From the NCBI GenBank assembly GCA_965232455.1, contig OZ246981.1:1-64000 (forward strand): 64,000 nucleotides of DNA. Direction: 5' to 3'. This DNA is from JBFGFX01 sp965232455 (GTDB taxonomy: Bacteria > Pseudomonadota > Gammaproteobacteria > Steroidobacterales > Woeseiaceae). A model generated the notes under the pieces. The model saw nothing but the letters and a program-made list of their open reading frames with translations. It did no database searches and was not told the origin of the DNA. A program made the position numbers and the translations under genes. How positions within the stretch are numbered: the first letter of the stretch is position 1; every line of letters starts with the position of its first letter. This document shows positions 34,451-44,028 of the stretch, in pieces.

Positions 34451-35700
34451 CGGCGCAAATGGAAAAACCCGACTACGATATCGTCATTGCCGGTGGCGGC
34501 ATGGTTGGCAGCTGTCTCGCGCTTGCGCTCGCGCCGCTGAATCTGCGGATTGCGGTGGTCGAAGCCGTCGCGCGTGCGGCCGCCAGCCAACCGAGTTTTG
34601 ACGATCGCTCGACGGCGTTATCGCGCAGCAGCCAGCGGATGTTTACGGCAATGGGCCTGTGGGATCGGATAGAAGCGGCGTCTACGCCAATTCGGGCCAT
34701 TCACGTGTCCGACAAGGGTCGTTTCGGCTTCTCGCACATCGACGCCGAGGAACAGGGCGTCGAGGCTCTCGGCTACGTCGTTATCAATCGCGTACTCGGC
34801 GGCGTTTTGCAATCGGAGCTTGCCGAACATTCGGGCCTCGACGTGATCTGCCCGGCGCGGATAACGGCAACGGAAGCGAATTCCGATGGCGCGGTCGCGA
34901 CTATCGACGATTCGGGCAAAGAGCGCCGGATTGCCTGCCGCCTGCTGGTAGCGGCCGATGGCGCTCACTCGAACGTGCGCGAGATGTTTGGTATCGGCGC
35001 AAAACACGTTGGCTACGGACAGCATGCCGTCATCGGCAACGTACTTACCGAAAAGCCGCACGACAATCGCGCCTACGAACGATTTACCGAATCCGGGCCG
35101 GTAGCGATGTTGCCCATCAAAGACGATCGCACGGCGTTTGTGTGGATCTTATCGAGCGGAGAAGCGGCGGAAAAAATGACGTTGGGGGATCACGAATTCA
35201 CCGTGAGCCTGCAGGAGGCGTTCGGCAACCGCCTGGGTTCCTTCTCCAAAGTGGGCAGTCGCGCCAGCTATCCGTTGGCACTCAGCAAAGCCAACGAGCT
35301 GATCGCGCGGCGCGGCGTGGTCGTCGGCAACGCGGCGCATGGCCTGCACCCGGTAGCCGCGCAGGGCTTCAACCTGGGACTTCGGGACGTCGCGGCGTTG
35401 TCCGACTGTATCGCCGACGACATTCGCGATTCGCGCGTCAACGGGCAGGCCGATCCGGGCGGAGCGGCGGTATTGGAGCGGTACGCGGAATGGCGTCGCG
35501 AGGATCAACAAAAGCTCGTGCGGTTCACCGATGGCGTCGTGCGACTGTTCGGCAGCCGGCAACCGCCGGTCCGCGTGCTGCGCAACATCGGTATGCTGGG
35601 TTTCGACCTGGTCCCCGGCGTCCGGCGTTTGTTTGCAAAACACACGATGGGACTGGCGGGCAAACTACCGAGGCTGTCGCGCGGCGTGCCGTTGCAGTGA
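34447..35700 (+). CDS. ubiH: 2-octaprenyl-6-methoxyphenol hydroxylase
   Basis: UbiH is a flavin monooxygenase of ubiquinone synthesis. The 417-residue protein has the FAD dinucleotide loop DIVIAGGGMVGSCLALAL, the DG motif AADGAHSNVRE and the ribityl-binding GNAAHGLHPVAAQGFNLGLRD (canonical family motif GDAAH, here GNAAH). It overlaps pepP by 4 nt and ubiI by 4 nt. The variant Asn in place of Asp is also seen in some UbiH proteins. Confidence 0.92.
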   Translation: MTAQMEKPDYDIVIAGGGMVGSCLALALAPLNLRIAVVEAVARAAASQPSFDDRSTALSRSSQRMFTAMGLWDRIEAASTPIRAIHVSDKGRFGFSHIDAEEQGVEALGYVVINRVLGGVLQSELAEHSGLDVICPARITATEANSDGAVATIDDSGKERRIACRLLVAADGAHSNVREMFGIGAKHVGYGQHAVIGNVLTEKPHDNRAYERFTESGPVAMLPIKDDRTAFVWILSSGEAAEKMTLGDHEFTVSLQEAFGNRLGSFSKVGSRASYPLALSKANELIARRGVVVGNAAHGLHPVAAQGFNLGLRDVAALSDCIADDIRDSRVNGQADPGGAAVLERYAEWRREDQQKLVRFTDGVVRLFGSRQPPVRVLRNIGMLGFDLVPGVRRLFAKHTMGLAGKLPRLSRGVPLQ

Positions 35701-36908
35701 AGTCGCGTTTCGACATCGTCGTGGCGGGCGCCGGCATGGTCGGTCTGCTTGCCGCGACTCTCCTGGCGCGGTCCGCGCAGGCCGCGCGACTGAATATTGT
35801 CGTTCTCGACGCGGGGCGGCCGCCCCGTTTCGATCGCGAGCAGGACGTCGGGCTGCGCGTATCCGCGATTTCTCTGGGCTCGGCGTCCATCCTGGACAGG
35901 GTAGGCGCGTGGGACGCGGTCAAAGAGCAGCGCCACTGCCCGTACGAGAGCATGCGCGTCTGGGATGCGCGGGCGGCGATCGAAAGCCCCGAGACCCTGC
36001 GCTTCGACGCGGCGGATTTTGCGGTCCCGGAGCTGGGTTTTATCGTCGAAAACGCGCTCTTGCGCCATGTACTGATCGAGCAGCTCGAGACGCTGGACGT
36101 CGACTTGCGGTTCGCCACCGAAATCGACAGCCTCGCGGCGGAGCGCGATGGCCATTCTTATCGCGTCGGACTGGTGGGTGGCGACAGCCTGGCACCCGAT
36201 CTGCTGGTCGCCGCGGACGGCGCGGGCTCCGTGGTGCGAAAAACGGCCGGCATCCCGACGAAGGCCTGGCAATACCCGCAGTCCGCGCTCGTGACGCACG
36301 TGACGCCCGAATTCAGTCACCGGCGAACCGCCTGGCAGCGGTTTCTGAAGGACGGACCCATCGCGCTGCTGCCGCTCGCCGACGGGCGTGTTTCCGTCGT
36401 GTGGTCCACAAGGCCCGAGCAGGTGAACGAGGGCCTGTCGGTCAGTGACGCCGAACTGGGGGTGTTGTTGACGGACGCCAGCGACGCCGTGCTGGGGAAT
36501 TTGCGCGTGGACGGTCCGAAAGGGTCGTTTCCCCTTCGCGCGCAGCATGCGATTCGCTACGTAGAGCCGGGACTGGCGCTGATTGGCGACGCGGCCCACA
36601 GCGTGCATCCGCTTGCGGGGCAGGGCGCCAACCTCGGTTTGGCGGACGCTTCAGCCCTGGCGGACGCGGTGCTGGACGGCATGGAACGCGATGAATACCC
36701 GGGGGACCTGCCGACGCTGCGCGCCTACGAGCGGGCTCGCAGGGGCGCAAATGCCACGATGCTGCACTTCATCGACTCGATCAATCGGCTATTTCTCTCG
36801 GACTCCGGGGGGCTCGAAGGGCTTCGCCGGCGCGGTATGCGGCTTTTCAACCGCAGCGGGCCGATTCGGCGTCGCGCGGTGCAGGTTGCGCTGGGTATTA
36901 AGGTGTAG
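35697..36908 (+). CDS. ubiI: UbiI/VisC-type ubiquinone biosynthesis hydroxylase
   Basis: A second UbiH/UbiI-family flavoprotein, 403 residues. FAD loop DIVVAGAGMVGLLAATLLA, DG motif AADGAGSVVRK and GDAAHSVHPLAGQGANLGLADA are present. The GTG start at 35697 overlaps the ubiH stop. By position (pepP-ubiH-ubiI) it corresponds to UbiI, the C5-hydroxylase. In E. coli gcvT follows directly; here about 11 kb of other genes intervene. Confidence 0.9.
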   Translation: MKSRFDIVVAGAGMVGLLAATLLARSAQAARLNIVVLDAGRPPRFDREQDVGLRVSAISLGSASILDRVGAWDAVKEQRHCPYESMRVWDARAAIESPETLRFDAADFAVPELGFIVENALLRHVLIEQLETLDVDLRFATEIDSLAAERDGHSYRVGLVGGDSLAPDLLVAADGAGSVVRKTAGIPTKAWQYPQSALVTHVTPEFSHRRTAWQRFLKDGPIALLPLADGRVSVVWSTRPEQVNEGLSVSDAELGVLLTDASDAVLGNLRVDGPKGSFPLRAQHAIRYVEPGLALIGDAAHSVHPLAGQGANLGLADASALADAVLDGMERDEYPGDLPTLRAYERARRGANATMLHFIDSINRLFLSDSGGLEGLRRRGMRLFNRSGPIRRRAVQVALGIKV

Positions 36909-37050
36909 AATTGCCGGGTCGAGCATTGGGGGCGCTGCCTGCTCGGATCGGAATAACTCAGAACAATACGGTTGCTGGCCGCGCGTGCGCTTCACTACGC
37001 TGACGCTGTCACGTGCTCCTCAACCCACCGTGAGATGACCCGCTGATCCC

Positions 37051-38604
37051 ATGACGATGCGTTACGTTTACATCCTGGCATTTTTGCTTGCCGCTGCGGC
37101 CGTGGCGATATTCGTTTACAAGTGGCAGACCCTGGGATTTCCGCTGTCACCGGACCAGGAGCGTCCGGCCTGGACGATTGAGACGTCGGTGCGATTCGAC
37201 GCGGGTCCGGGATCGATCAGCGCCAATCTGCAGATTCCCGCGCTCACGCCCGGATTCGGCACGATCGATCAGTACTCCGTGTCGCGGAACTACGGTTTCA
37301 GCGTCAACTACGGCGGCGGCGGCCGGGAAGCGCAGTGGACGGTTCGGAGGGCGTCCGGACCGCAGACACTGTATTACCGGATAGTCGTTTACGAAGACGA
37401 AAACGCGGATCTTTCCGATACGACGCCGCCGTTTCCGCTGCCACCGGTGATCGATGAGCCGCTGAAAACCGCGGTTGACGTCATCGTCGACGACGTGCGC
37501 GCGCAGTCGGCCGACGCGGCCTCTTTTACCTCGACGCTGCTGCGCCTGGCAAACGACCCTTCACCCGAGCCGAGTATCGAACTCCTGTTGGCGGATGCCG
37601 CCACCGCGGCCGAGTTCGTGGAAACGATGACGACCGTGTTGGCGGTTGCAAGAATACCGGCGCGCATGGTGCGCGGTATTCAGCTTCAGGACCAAACGCG
37701 CAGGGCCGAGTTATTGCCTTGGCTGGAAGTGCACGACGGTGATCGATGGAGGTTCTTCAATCCACTGACCGGCGACGAAGGGCTGCCTCCGCGGTTTCTG
37801 GTCTGGTGCCGTGGCAACGACCCGCTGGCGCGCGTCGAGGGCGGCAGCAACGTCGAAGTCGATTTCGCGGTGCAACAAAGTCTACTCGACTCGATGGCAA
37901 TCGCCGAGCGGCGCGCGGCGGCGAGGCAATCGGTCTTGGTCGAATTCTCGCTGTTCAGCCTGCCGATCCAGACGCAGGCGGTTTACAGCGTGTTGTTGAT
38001 GATACCGATAGGCGCCTTGGTGATGGTGCTCATGCGCAACGTGGTCGGCATTGACGCGTTCGGCACCTTCATGCCCGTGCTGATTGCGCTCTCGTTCCGT
38101 GAAACCCGGTTGTTGTGGGGCGCGATCCTGTTTACGTTGCTCGTGACGCTCGGCCTGAGTATTCGTTTCCTACTGGAACGGCTGCGGCTCCTTTTGGTGC
38201 CGCGGTTGACCGCGGTGCTGATCGTCGTCGTCATTCTGATGCTGGTAATCAGCGTCGTTTCGCACAAGCTGGGACTGGAAACCGGGCTGTCCGTGGCGTT
38301 GTTTCCGATGGTCATCATTGCAATGACGATCGAGCGAATGTCGGTCGTGTGGGAAGAGCGCGGGGCCACGGATGCGATTCGGGCCGGCACCGGCAGTTTA
38401 CTCGTCGCCGTAGTCGCGTATCTTGCGATGGGTATGGATTGGCTGGAACACGTCGTCTTCACGTTCCCCGAACTGCTGTTGCTGGTGTTGGCGGCGGTGC
38501 TGCTGATCGGCCGTTACACCGGTTATCGCGTGACCGAGCTAGGGCGGTTCAAAGCGTTTTCGGGTAGCGGCAGCGATTACCCGAACAGCGCCGACAGGTC
38601 CTAG
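37051..38604 (+). CDS. Inactive transglutaminase fused to seven transmembrane helices (UUP1/7TM family)
   Basis: A 517-residue protein of the family described as an inactive transglutaminase fused to 7TM. One membrane anchor lies at residues 5-25, a periplasmic transglutaminase-like domain spans about 30-310 (ARIPARMVRGIQL; WLEVHDGDRWRFFNP; the Cys of the triad is absent), then about seven helices in residues 315-500 with IDAFGTFMPVLIALSFRET. It is 4 nt upstream of an ATP-grasp ligase, the usual partner. The family is thought to present or modify a peptide at the membrane; the substrate is unknown. Confidence 0.88.
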   Translation: MTMRYVYILAFLLAAAAVAIFVYKWQTLGFPLSPDQERPAWTIETSVRFDAGPGSISANLQIPALTPGFGTIDQYSVSRNYGFSVNYGGGGREAQWTVRRASGPQTLYYRIVVYEDENADLSDTTPPFPLPPVIDEPLKTAVDVIVDDVRAQSADAASFTSTLLRLANDPSPEPSIELLLADAATAAEFVETMTTVLAVARIPARMVRGIQLQDQTRRAELLPWLEVHDGDRWRFFNPLTGDEGLPPRFLVWCRGNDPLARVEGGSNVEVDFAVQQSLLDSMAIAERRAAARQSVLVEFSLFSLPIQTQAVYSVLLMIPIGALVMVLMRNVVGIDAFGTFMPVLIALSFRETRLLWGAILFTLLVTLGLSIRFLLERLRLLLVPRLTAVLIVVVILMLVISVVSHKLGLETGLSVALFPMVIIAMTIERMSVVWEERGATDAIRAGTGSLLVAVVAYLAMGMDWLEHVVFTFPELLLLVLAAVLLIGRYTGYRVTELGRFKAFSGSGSDYPNSADRS

Positions 38605-38608
38605 TGCG

Positions 38609-39589
38609 ATGTTCGGGGTTGCCAGAAAACTGAGAAAAGCCGGCGTGCTCGGGCTGAATCAGCGTAACGCGGAATTGATCATGCGATTGAACCCGCGGCG
38701 ACTGTATCCGCGCGTCGACGACAAGGCGATGACAAAACGGATCGCGATCGACGCCGGCATGGCGGTGCCGGAGCTGTACGGAATAATCAGCAATCAGGCG
38801 GATACTCGCCGGATCGGTGAGATAGTGAGCGACCGGGAAAGTTTCGTCATCAAGCCGGCCCACGGCAGCGGCGGCGACGGCATCATCGTCATCACCGGGC
38901 GCAGCGAGCGCAAACGCTGCTCGTTTCGGCAGGCCGGCGGACTGATCATTACGGAGTCCGAGTTGCGGCATCACATCAGCAATATCGTCGGCGGACAGTA
39001 CAGCCTGAGCGGAAACCCGGACACGGCGCTCGTCGAGTATTGCGTCAAGTTCGATCCGATATTCGCCGACGTCAGCTACCAGGGTGTGCCGGATATCCGC
39101 ATCATCGTCTATCGCGGGTATCCGGTGATGGCGATGGTCCGTCTGCCCACGCGGAGTTCGAGTGGCAAGGCGAATCTGCATCAGGGGGCGGTAGGCGCCG
39201 GCATCGACCTCCAGTCCGGCCGTACGCTGACCGGCGTACTGCACAACGACGTGGTCGAAGATCATCCGGATACGGGCGCCATTTTTGCGGGCCTGGAGAT
39301 TCCTCACTGGGACTTCATTCTGGAATCGGCCGCGCGCGGCTACGAAGTCACGGGGCTCGGTTACCTGGGTGTCGACATCGTCATCGATCGTGACCTCGGG
39401 CCGCTGATTCTGGAGATGAATGCGCGGCCCGGGCTCAGCATCCAGATAGCGAATCGAGACGGGCTTGCCAGCCGCATCGAACGTATCGAAGCGGTCTACG
39501 ACGAGCGTTCGGGGCCGGCCGCACGCGCGGGATTGGCGCGCGCGGAATTCGCTTCCGAAGGCTTTCCACTGACTGGTTCCGTTGACTGA
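38609..39589 (+). CDS. RimK-related ATP-grasp ligase (alpha-L-glutamate ligase-like, TIGR02291)
   Basis: A 326-residue ATP-grasp protein of the RimK-related group that accompanies 7TM inactive transglutaminases. Seen: GVLGLNQRNAEL near the start, FVIKPAHGSGGDGIIV (ATP-binding loop), PDIRIIVYRGYPVMAMVRLPT, GKANLHQGAVGAGIDL and DIVIDRDLGPLILEMNARPGLS with the metal-binding acid/Asn. RimK-like ligases add amino acids to a peptide or protein carboxylate. It lies between the 7TM gene (4 nt) and a PhyH gene (15 nt). Confidence 0.9.
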   Translation: MFGVARKLRKAGVLGLNQRNAELIMRLNPRRLYPRVDDKAMTKRIAIDAGMAVPELYGIISNQADTRRIGEIVSDRESFVIKPAHGSGGDGIIVITGRSERKRCSFRQAGGLIITESELRHHISNIVGGQYSLSGNPDTALVEYCVKFDPIFADVSYQGVPDIRIIVYRGYPVMAMVRLPTRSSSGKANLHQGAVGAGIDLQSGRTLTGVLHNDVVEDHPDTGAIFAGLEIPHWDFILESAARGYEVTGLGYLGVDIVIDRDLGPLILEMNARPGLSIQIANRDGLASRIERIEAVYDERSGPAARAGLARAEFASEGFPLTGSVD

Positions 39590-39604
39590 CGGCGGGAGGC
39601 ATCG

Positions 39605-40417
39605 ATGGTTACCGACGATCTGATTCGACAGTACGAGCGCGACGGCGCGGTGTGTGTGCGTCAGGCGGTATCCCCCGACGCCGCCGTTGCGCTGCTCGAG
39701 CACCTCGACGCATTGGTGGCGCAGCAGGAGGATCGGTGGACGACAAACCGCATCGGCGGTTTCTCCGATCGACACCTTTGGCCGCGCATGTCCTGGATGC
39801 GCGACTTCTGCGCCTCCACTCGTCTGCCGGAGATCGCCGGCAGGATGATGCGCAGCAGTTACGCCCGGCTGTTTTTCGATCACACCTTCATCCGCGACGC
39901 CGGGACCGATCATCAGACGCCGTGGCACCAGGATCGGCCGTACTGGCCGTTTCAGGGGCGTCAGATCGCGAGCGTGTGGGTGGCGCTGACGGCCTGCGAT
40001 CCCAGCTCCAGCGGACTGCGGTTTATTCGCGGCTCGCACGTCTGGGGCAAGGTGTTCCAGCCGGTTTCATTTGGCGCCAGCAGCGCAAGCGCGCAGTTTC
40101 TGGACGGCAACGAGGCGCTGGATCCGATGCCGGATTTCGACGCCGCGCCGGACGAGTACGAGGTGCTGGAGTGGGACATGGAGCCGGGAGACGCCGTCGT
40201 TTTCGGCGCGGAAGCGATCCACGGCAGCGCTCCGAACTCGGACAGGGAACGACGGCGGGCCGCCATTTCCGTTCGCTACGTCGGTGACGACGCACGTTGG
40301 GATCCCCGACCGGGCACCGACCCAATCGTGACCGGGGAGCAGGTGGCTATCGCGGCCGGTGAACCGCCGCACGACGACACCTGGTTTCCGGAAGTCTGGC
40401 GCGAGGACCAGCAGTAA
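39605..40417 (+). CDS. Phytanoyl-CoA dioxygenase (PhyH) family Fe(II)/2-oxoglutarate oxygenase
   Basis: A 270-residue PhyH-family protein. Iron ligands are His108 and Asp110 in TPWHQDRPYW and His206 in AIHGSAPN; the 2-oxoglutarate-binding Arg is in RAAISVRY. The mid-segment SSGLRFIRGSH is typical. A strong GGGAGG at 39594-39599 fixes the ATG. It starts 15 nt after the ATP-grasp gene, so cotranscription is likely, yet such oxygenases are not a standard part of that system. Substrate unknown. Confidence 0.87.
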   Translation: MVTDDLIRQYERDGAVCVRQAVSPDAAVALLEHLDALVAQQEDRWTTNRIGGFSDRHLWPRMSWMRDFCASTRLPEIAGRMMRSSYARLFFDHTFIRDAGTDHQTPWHQDRPYWPFQGRQIASVWVALTACDPSSSGLRFIRGSHVWGKVFQPVSFGASSASAQFLDGNEALDPMPDFDAAPDEYEVLEWDMEPGDAVVFGAEAIHGSAPNSDRERRRAAISVRYVGDDARWDPRPGTDPIVTGEQVAIAAGEPPHDDTWFPEVWREDQQ

Positions 40418-40551
40418 GGCCTCGGTAATGCGATGCGAGTGATCGCGGCGAGATTCGCTCTGTGAAAACCGCGTAGCGGCCCACGCGGCCGGCCGCGTCG
40501 AGGCGTAGTACCATAAAGTCCTTCAACACGCGCCGGGGGACAAATCTCGTG

Positions 40552-40965
40552 ATGCGACGCTTGATCCGATCGAAGCTCTCATTGTATTGCCGGACCGTCT
40601 GCGTAATCCTCGTGGTCGCGGTCACGTTTCCGCCGACCGCTCACGGCCATCACTCGTTTACCGCGGAATTCACCGCCGAAAAGACCGCGGAGCTGACCGG
40701 TGTCGTCACGCAGGTCTGGTTTCGCAATCCCCACGTGCGTTATCTGTTCACGATAGAAAACGAGGCGGGCGAAGCGGAAACCTGGGACGCCAGGGGCTCA
40801 CCGGTCGTCTGGCTGGCGAGAAAAGGTTGGACCCGGAACACGATAAAGGTGGGCGACAAGGTGACTTTCTACGGCTTCCTGGGGCGGGACGGGCGCAAGA
40901 TGCTGTCGATCATGACCGTCACGCTCGAAGACGGGACGGAATTGGTCGACCGCGTACCGGAGTAG
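40552..40965 (+). CDS. DUF6152 family exported protein
   Basis: A 137-residue protein with a signal peptide (about residues 1-31, ending TAHGHH). The DUF6152 pattern follows: HHSFTAEFTAEKTAELTGVV, VWFRNPHVRYLF, RKGWTRNTIKVGDKVTFYGF. The fold is probably a small OB-like barrel. GTG 40549 is an alternative start. It is 6 nt before an unknown secreted protein and both precede soxC. Role unknown. Confidence 0.8.
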   Translation: MRRLIRSKLSLYCRTVCVILVVAVTFPPTAHGHHSFTAEFTAEKTAELTGVVTQVWFRNPHVRYLFTIENEAGEAETWDARGSPVVWLARKGWTRNTIKVGDKVTFYGFLGRDGRKMLSIMTVTLEDGTELVDRVPE

Positions 40966-40971
40966 AAAACC

Positions 40972-42009
40972 ATGCATGACAAAATGTTTTCCCGCTTGGC
41001 GCTGACCGCATGGGTGTTGATATCCACAGCGACGTTTGCGGCCGAGGAAGATTTCGAGGGTCGCTGGATGGTTTCGCTCCAGGACCAGAAGCGCACGTTG
41101 GTCGGCCTGCTGGAAATCGAACGTTCTTCGGAGGGATGGGCCGCCTATCTCGAAGGTGGGCCCGTGCGAATCGAAATCGAAGGAGCCGCGGTTACGTTGT
41201 ACGCCGATAGCCGGGACGTGCGCGGTTTCGTGTTCGATCGCAAACTCGTCGGCACGCTCGACGGGGACGCGATGAGCGGCAGCTATACCCAGGAGGGCGC
41301 CGCCGCGCAAAAAGAAAAGGGCGGTCCCTGGCGGGCGGAGCGTGCGGGCGTCGAAGCGGCGCCGCCAGGGGAGCCAAGGCCCGTCGACCTGAGTGGTACC
41401 TGGACGGCCACGCAGGAACTCGATTTCCGCAAGTACACGATGGCGCTGACGCCGGCCGGTGAGAAATGGCTGGAGAACTATCTGCCCTATTACGATCAGC
41501 CGGACGTACGCTGTACGTCGATCGGATTGCCCGCACTGGCGACCTATTCGTTTCCGTTCGAGATTCTGGGCTCCGACGATCGACTCACCTTCATCTACGA
41601 GTACCAGTCGAAAGTGCGACGGATATGGACGGACGGCCGACAGCCGAGCGACTATATGCCTCCATCCCGGATGGGACACTCGGTCGGGCATTGGGAAGGC
41701 AGCACTTTGGTGGTCAACACGACATTGCTCGATAAAACCGTGCGCGACTTTCGCGGCGAATTGATTTCGGAGAATGCGCGTATCGAGGAACGTTATTCGC
41801 TGAGCGGCGACGGCGATACCCTGACCGCGATCATCTTCGTACACGACGCGGAAAACTACCTGCGCGCGCCGATCCGCCGGCGGCAGTGGACCCGAAACGA
41901 CGGCGCAGAGATTTTTCCGTACACCTGTGATCCGGATTCGTTTTATCTGACGATGTACGAGGACGGTGAACTGGACATGTACGTCGAACGTACGGATCGG
42001 CGTTTCTGA
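40972..42009 (+). CDS. Secreted protein of unknown function
   Basis: A 345-residue protein with a signal peptide (residues 1-23, ending TFAAEE). The N-terminal half (EDFEGRWMVSL, IEIEGAAVTLYADSRDVRG, GTLDGDAMSGSYTQEG) looks like a lipocalin-like beta barrel. After a Pro/Glu linker near residue 135 a second domain starts with DLSGTWTATQELD and contains RMGHSVGHWEGSTLVVNTT. I do not know a named family. The short gap to the DUF6152 gene (6 nt) indicates an operon. Confidence 0.75.
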   Translation: MHDKMFSRLALTAWVLISTATFAAEEDFEGRWMVSLQDQKRTLVGLLEIERSSEGWAAYLEGGPVRIEIEGAAVTLYADSRDVRGFVFDRKLVGTLDGDAMSGSYTQEGAAAQKEKGGPWRAERAGVEAAPPGEPRPVDLSGTWTATQELDFRKYTMALTPAGEKWLENYLPYYDQPDVRCTSIGLPALATYSFPFEILGSDDRLTFIYEYQSKVRRIWTDGRQPSDYMPPSRMGHSVGHWEGSTLVVNTTLLDKTVRDFRGELISENARIEERYSLSGDGDTLTAIIFVHDAENYLRAPIRRRQWTRNDGAEIFPYTCDPDSFYLTMYEDGELDMYVERTDRRF

Positions 42010-42175
42010 CCGTTCGATACGGCTCGCATGGGGCGCGACCGGTTCCAGGCGGACCGGAAGTATCGCAGGAAACGCATCCCGCAACGGACCCCGATGCCGG
42101 CGCCGGCTTCTTCTTTAATCGCCACGGGCGTCAGCGTAGGATGAGGAATCGTTCGGGTGTTGTTTTGGGGGATGG

Positions 42176-43459
42176 ATGATGGCGAAGCGAATCGAAGTAC
42201 TGCCGCGGGCGGCCGGCAACGGCCTGCTGGACCGGCGCCTGTTCATGAGGTCGCTGGCGGCCGGTGCGGCGGGCGCAGCCTCTGGGATCGCGTTTGCCCA
42301 ACCCGTTAGCGAAGGTCAACCCGAATGGATGCTGACACCCGGTGCGACCACCGACGAATACGGAACCCGGTCGCGTTTCGAGGTTGAGCGTACAAAACGG
42401 TTCACGGTACCGCCGGGCGGCTGGGGCAGCACCGGGCGATCGATCGCGGCGTTTACACCGCATCATCTGACGCACGGAACGATTACGCCTTCGGGTTTGC
42501 ATTTCGAGGTCAATCATCACGGCATTCCGGACATCGATCCGGATCGGCATGCCTTGATCATCCATGGCATGGTGAAACGGCCGATCAAAATTTCGGTGTC
42601 GGCGCTCGCCAATTATCCAACGGAGACGCACGGCTATTTCCTCGAATGTTCCGGGAACAGCGGCCGCCTCTGGGGGGACGAGCCGACCCCGGCGACCCTC
42701 GATATCACGCACGGTCTTTTGTCCGGTAGTGAATGGACGGGCGTGCCGCTGTCGATCCTGCTCGACGAAGCCGGCGCCGATCCGAAGGCGAAGTGGATTG
42801 TCGCCGAAGGCGGCGATTCGGGCTCGGTGAGTCGCAGCGTGCCCATGGATGCGGCGCTCCACGACTCGATGATCGCCCTGTATCAGAATGGCGAGCACCT
42901 GCGGCCGGGACAGGGTTACCCGATTCGACTGCTCAATCCCGGCCAGGAAGGGAACACGAACATCAAGTGGCTTCGCTCGATCCACGTCACGGACCGTCCC
43001 GCGATGACGCGTTTCGAGACGTCGACCTATACCGATCTGATGCCCGACGGCAAGGCGCTGCAGTTCTCGCTGGCAATGGAAGTGAAGTCGGTGATCACGC
43101 GGCCGTCGAACGCCGACTCCCTCCCAAAAAAGGGTGTGTACGAGGTGACAGGGATCGCGTGGTCGGGTAAAGGTCGAATCACCCGGGTCGACGTTTCCGC
43201 CGACGGCGGCAGGACCTGGGCGGAAGCGGCGCTCCAGGAGCCCATTCAGTCCAAGATGCTGACGCGCTTCCGGATACCCTGGGAATGGAACGGCGGCCCG
43301 GCGGTCTTGCAGAGCCGCGCCGTTGACGAGACCGGTCGGGTTCAACCGACACGCACGGAACTCATTGCGGCGCGCGGCAAGGCGGGTCGCTACCATTTCA
43401 ACGGCATCCACAGCTGGGGCGTCGCGGACGACGGGAGCATCCAACATGTTTACGCGTGA
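42176..43459 (+). CDS. soxC: SoxC-type sulfite dehydrogenase, molybdopterin subunit
   Basis: A 427-residue sulfite-oxidase-family molybdoenzyme of the SoxC type. It carries a Tat signal (DRRLFMRSLAAGAAGAAS, residues about 20-37). The molybdenum-binding Cys158 lies in GYFLECSGNSG. A SoxC-like dimerisation domain follows (GRITRVDVSADGGRTWAEA). It overlaps the next cytochrome gene by 14 nt. No soxXYZAB genes are in the window, so it may act on sulfite alone or on another S-oxide. Confidence 0.87.
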   Translation: MMAKRIEVLPRAAGNGLLDRRLFMRSLAAGAAGAASGIAFAQPVSEGQPEWMLTPGATTDEYGTRSRFEVERTKRFTVPPGGWGSTGRSIAAFTPHHLTHGTITPSGLHFEVNHHGIPDIDPDRHALIIHGMVKRPIKISVSALANYPTETHGYFLECSGNSGRLWGDEPTPATLDITHGLLSGSEWTGVPLSILLDEAGADPKAKWIVAEGGDSGSVSRSVPMDAALHDSMIALYQNGEHLRPGQGYPIRLLNPGQEGNTNIKWLRSIHVTDRPAMTRFETSTYTDLMPDGKALQFSLAMEVKSVITRPSNADSLPKKGVYEVTGIAWSGKGRITRVDVSADGGRTWAEAALQEPIQSKMLTRFRIPWEWNGGPAVLQSRAVDETGRVQPTRTELIAARGKAGRYHFNGIHSWGVADDGSIQHVYA

Positions 43460-44024
43460 GACCCGCGTGCACAGGGTGATCCGCCCGATGTCGGCGGCGG
43501 CGTTTTTGTTCGTCACCGTCGCCGTCGCGGGCGCCGAAGAGGCGAAACCGAGCTTCAGCGAAGTGGCCACCGACGAGGAAGTGGCGCTGGTTTACCTGTC
43601 AATCCAACCTGACGGGGAGAACCTGCCCGCCGGGTCGGGGACTGCGGAGCAGGGCGAGCCCCTGTATCAATTGCATTGCGCATCCTGTCACGGCGCCGAC
43701 GGTGAAGGCGGCTTGGCGAACAAGCTGGTGGGCGGACACGGGACGCTCGCCGGCGATGCTCCGGTGAAGACACTCGGGAGCTACTGGCCCTACGCGACAA
43801 CGGTTTTCAACTACGTTCGCCGTTCGATGCCGTATCAGGAGCCGATGTCGCTGAGCAACGACGACTACTACGCCATCACAGCGTGGATGCTGAACAAGAA
43901 CGACATCATCGCCGCCGACGCGGTGATGGACAGGAATTCCCTGCCCGCCGTCGTCATGCCCAATCGTGATGGCTTCATCAACGCCTACCCCGATATCCCG
44001 GACGAGTACGACTACATGGAGTGA
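43446..44024 (+). CDS. Periplasmic c-type cytochrome, SoxD-like
   Basis: A 192-residue exported cytochrome. After a signal peptide (to about residue 29, VAVAGAEEA) it has one haem-binding motif CASCHG (Cys78, Cys81, His82) and a probable Met axial ligand in RSMPYQEPMSLSNDDYYAI. The C-terminal LLYxNDIIAADAVMD-like region resembles cytochromes paired with SoxC. It should take electrons from the SoxC-type enzyme. The start codon lies inside the end of soxC. Confidence 0.87.
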   Translation: MFTRETRVHRVIRPMSAAAFLFVTVAVAGAEEAKPSFSEVATDEEVALVYLSIQPDGENLPAGSGTAEQGEPLYQLHCASCHGADGEGGLANKLVGGHGTLAGDAPVKTLGSYWPYATTVFNYVRRSMPYQEPMSLSNDDYYAITAWMLNKNDIIAADAVMDRNSLPAVVMPNRDGFINAYPDIPDEYDYME

Positions 44025-44028
44025 CGCC

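Noticed and set aside
40347..40625. Minus-strand frame whose middle part (LKDFMVLRLDAAG, RYAVFTERISP) looks protein-like
   Set aside because: Both ends run antisense to well-supported genes (PhyH and DUF6152) and only about 40 residues fall in the gap. It could be a gene remnant, but nothing firm supports it.
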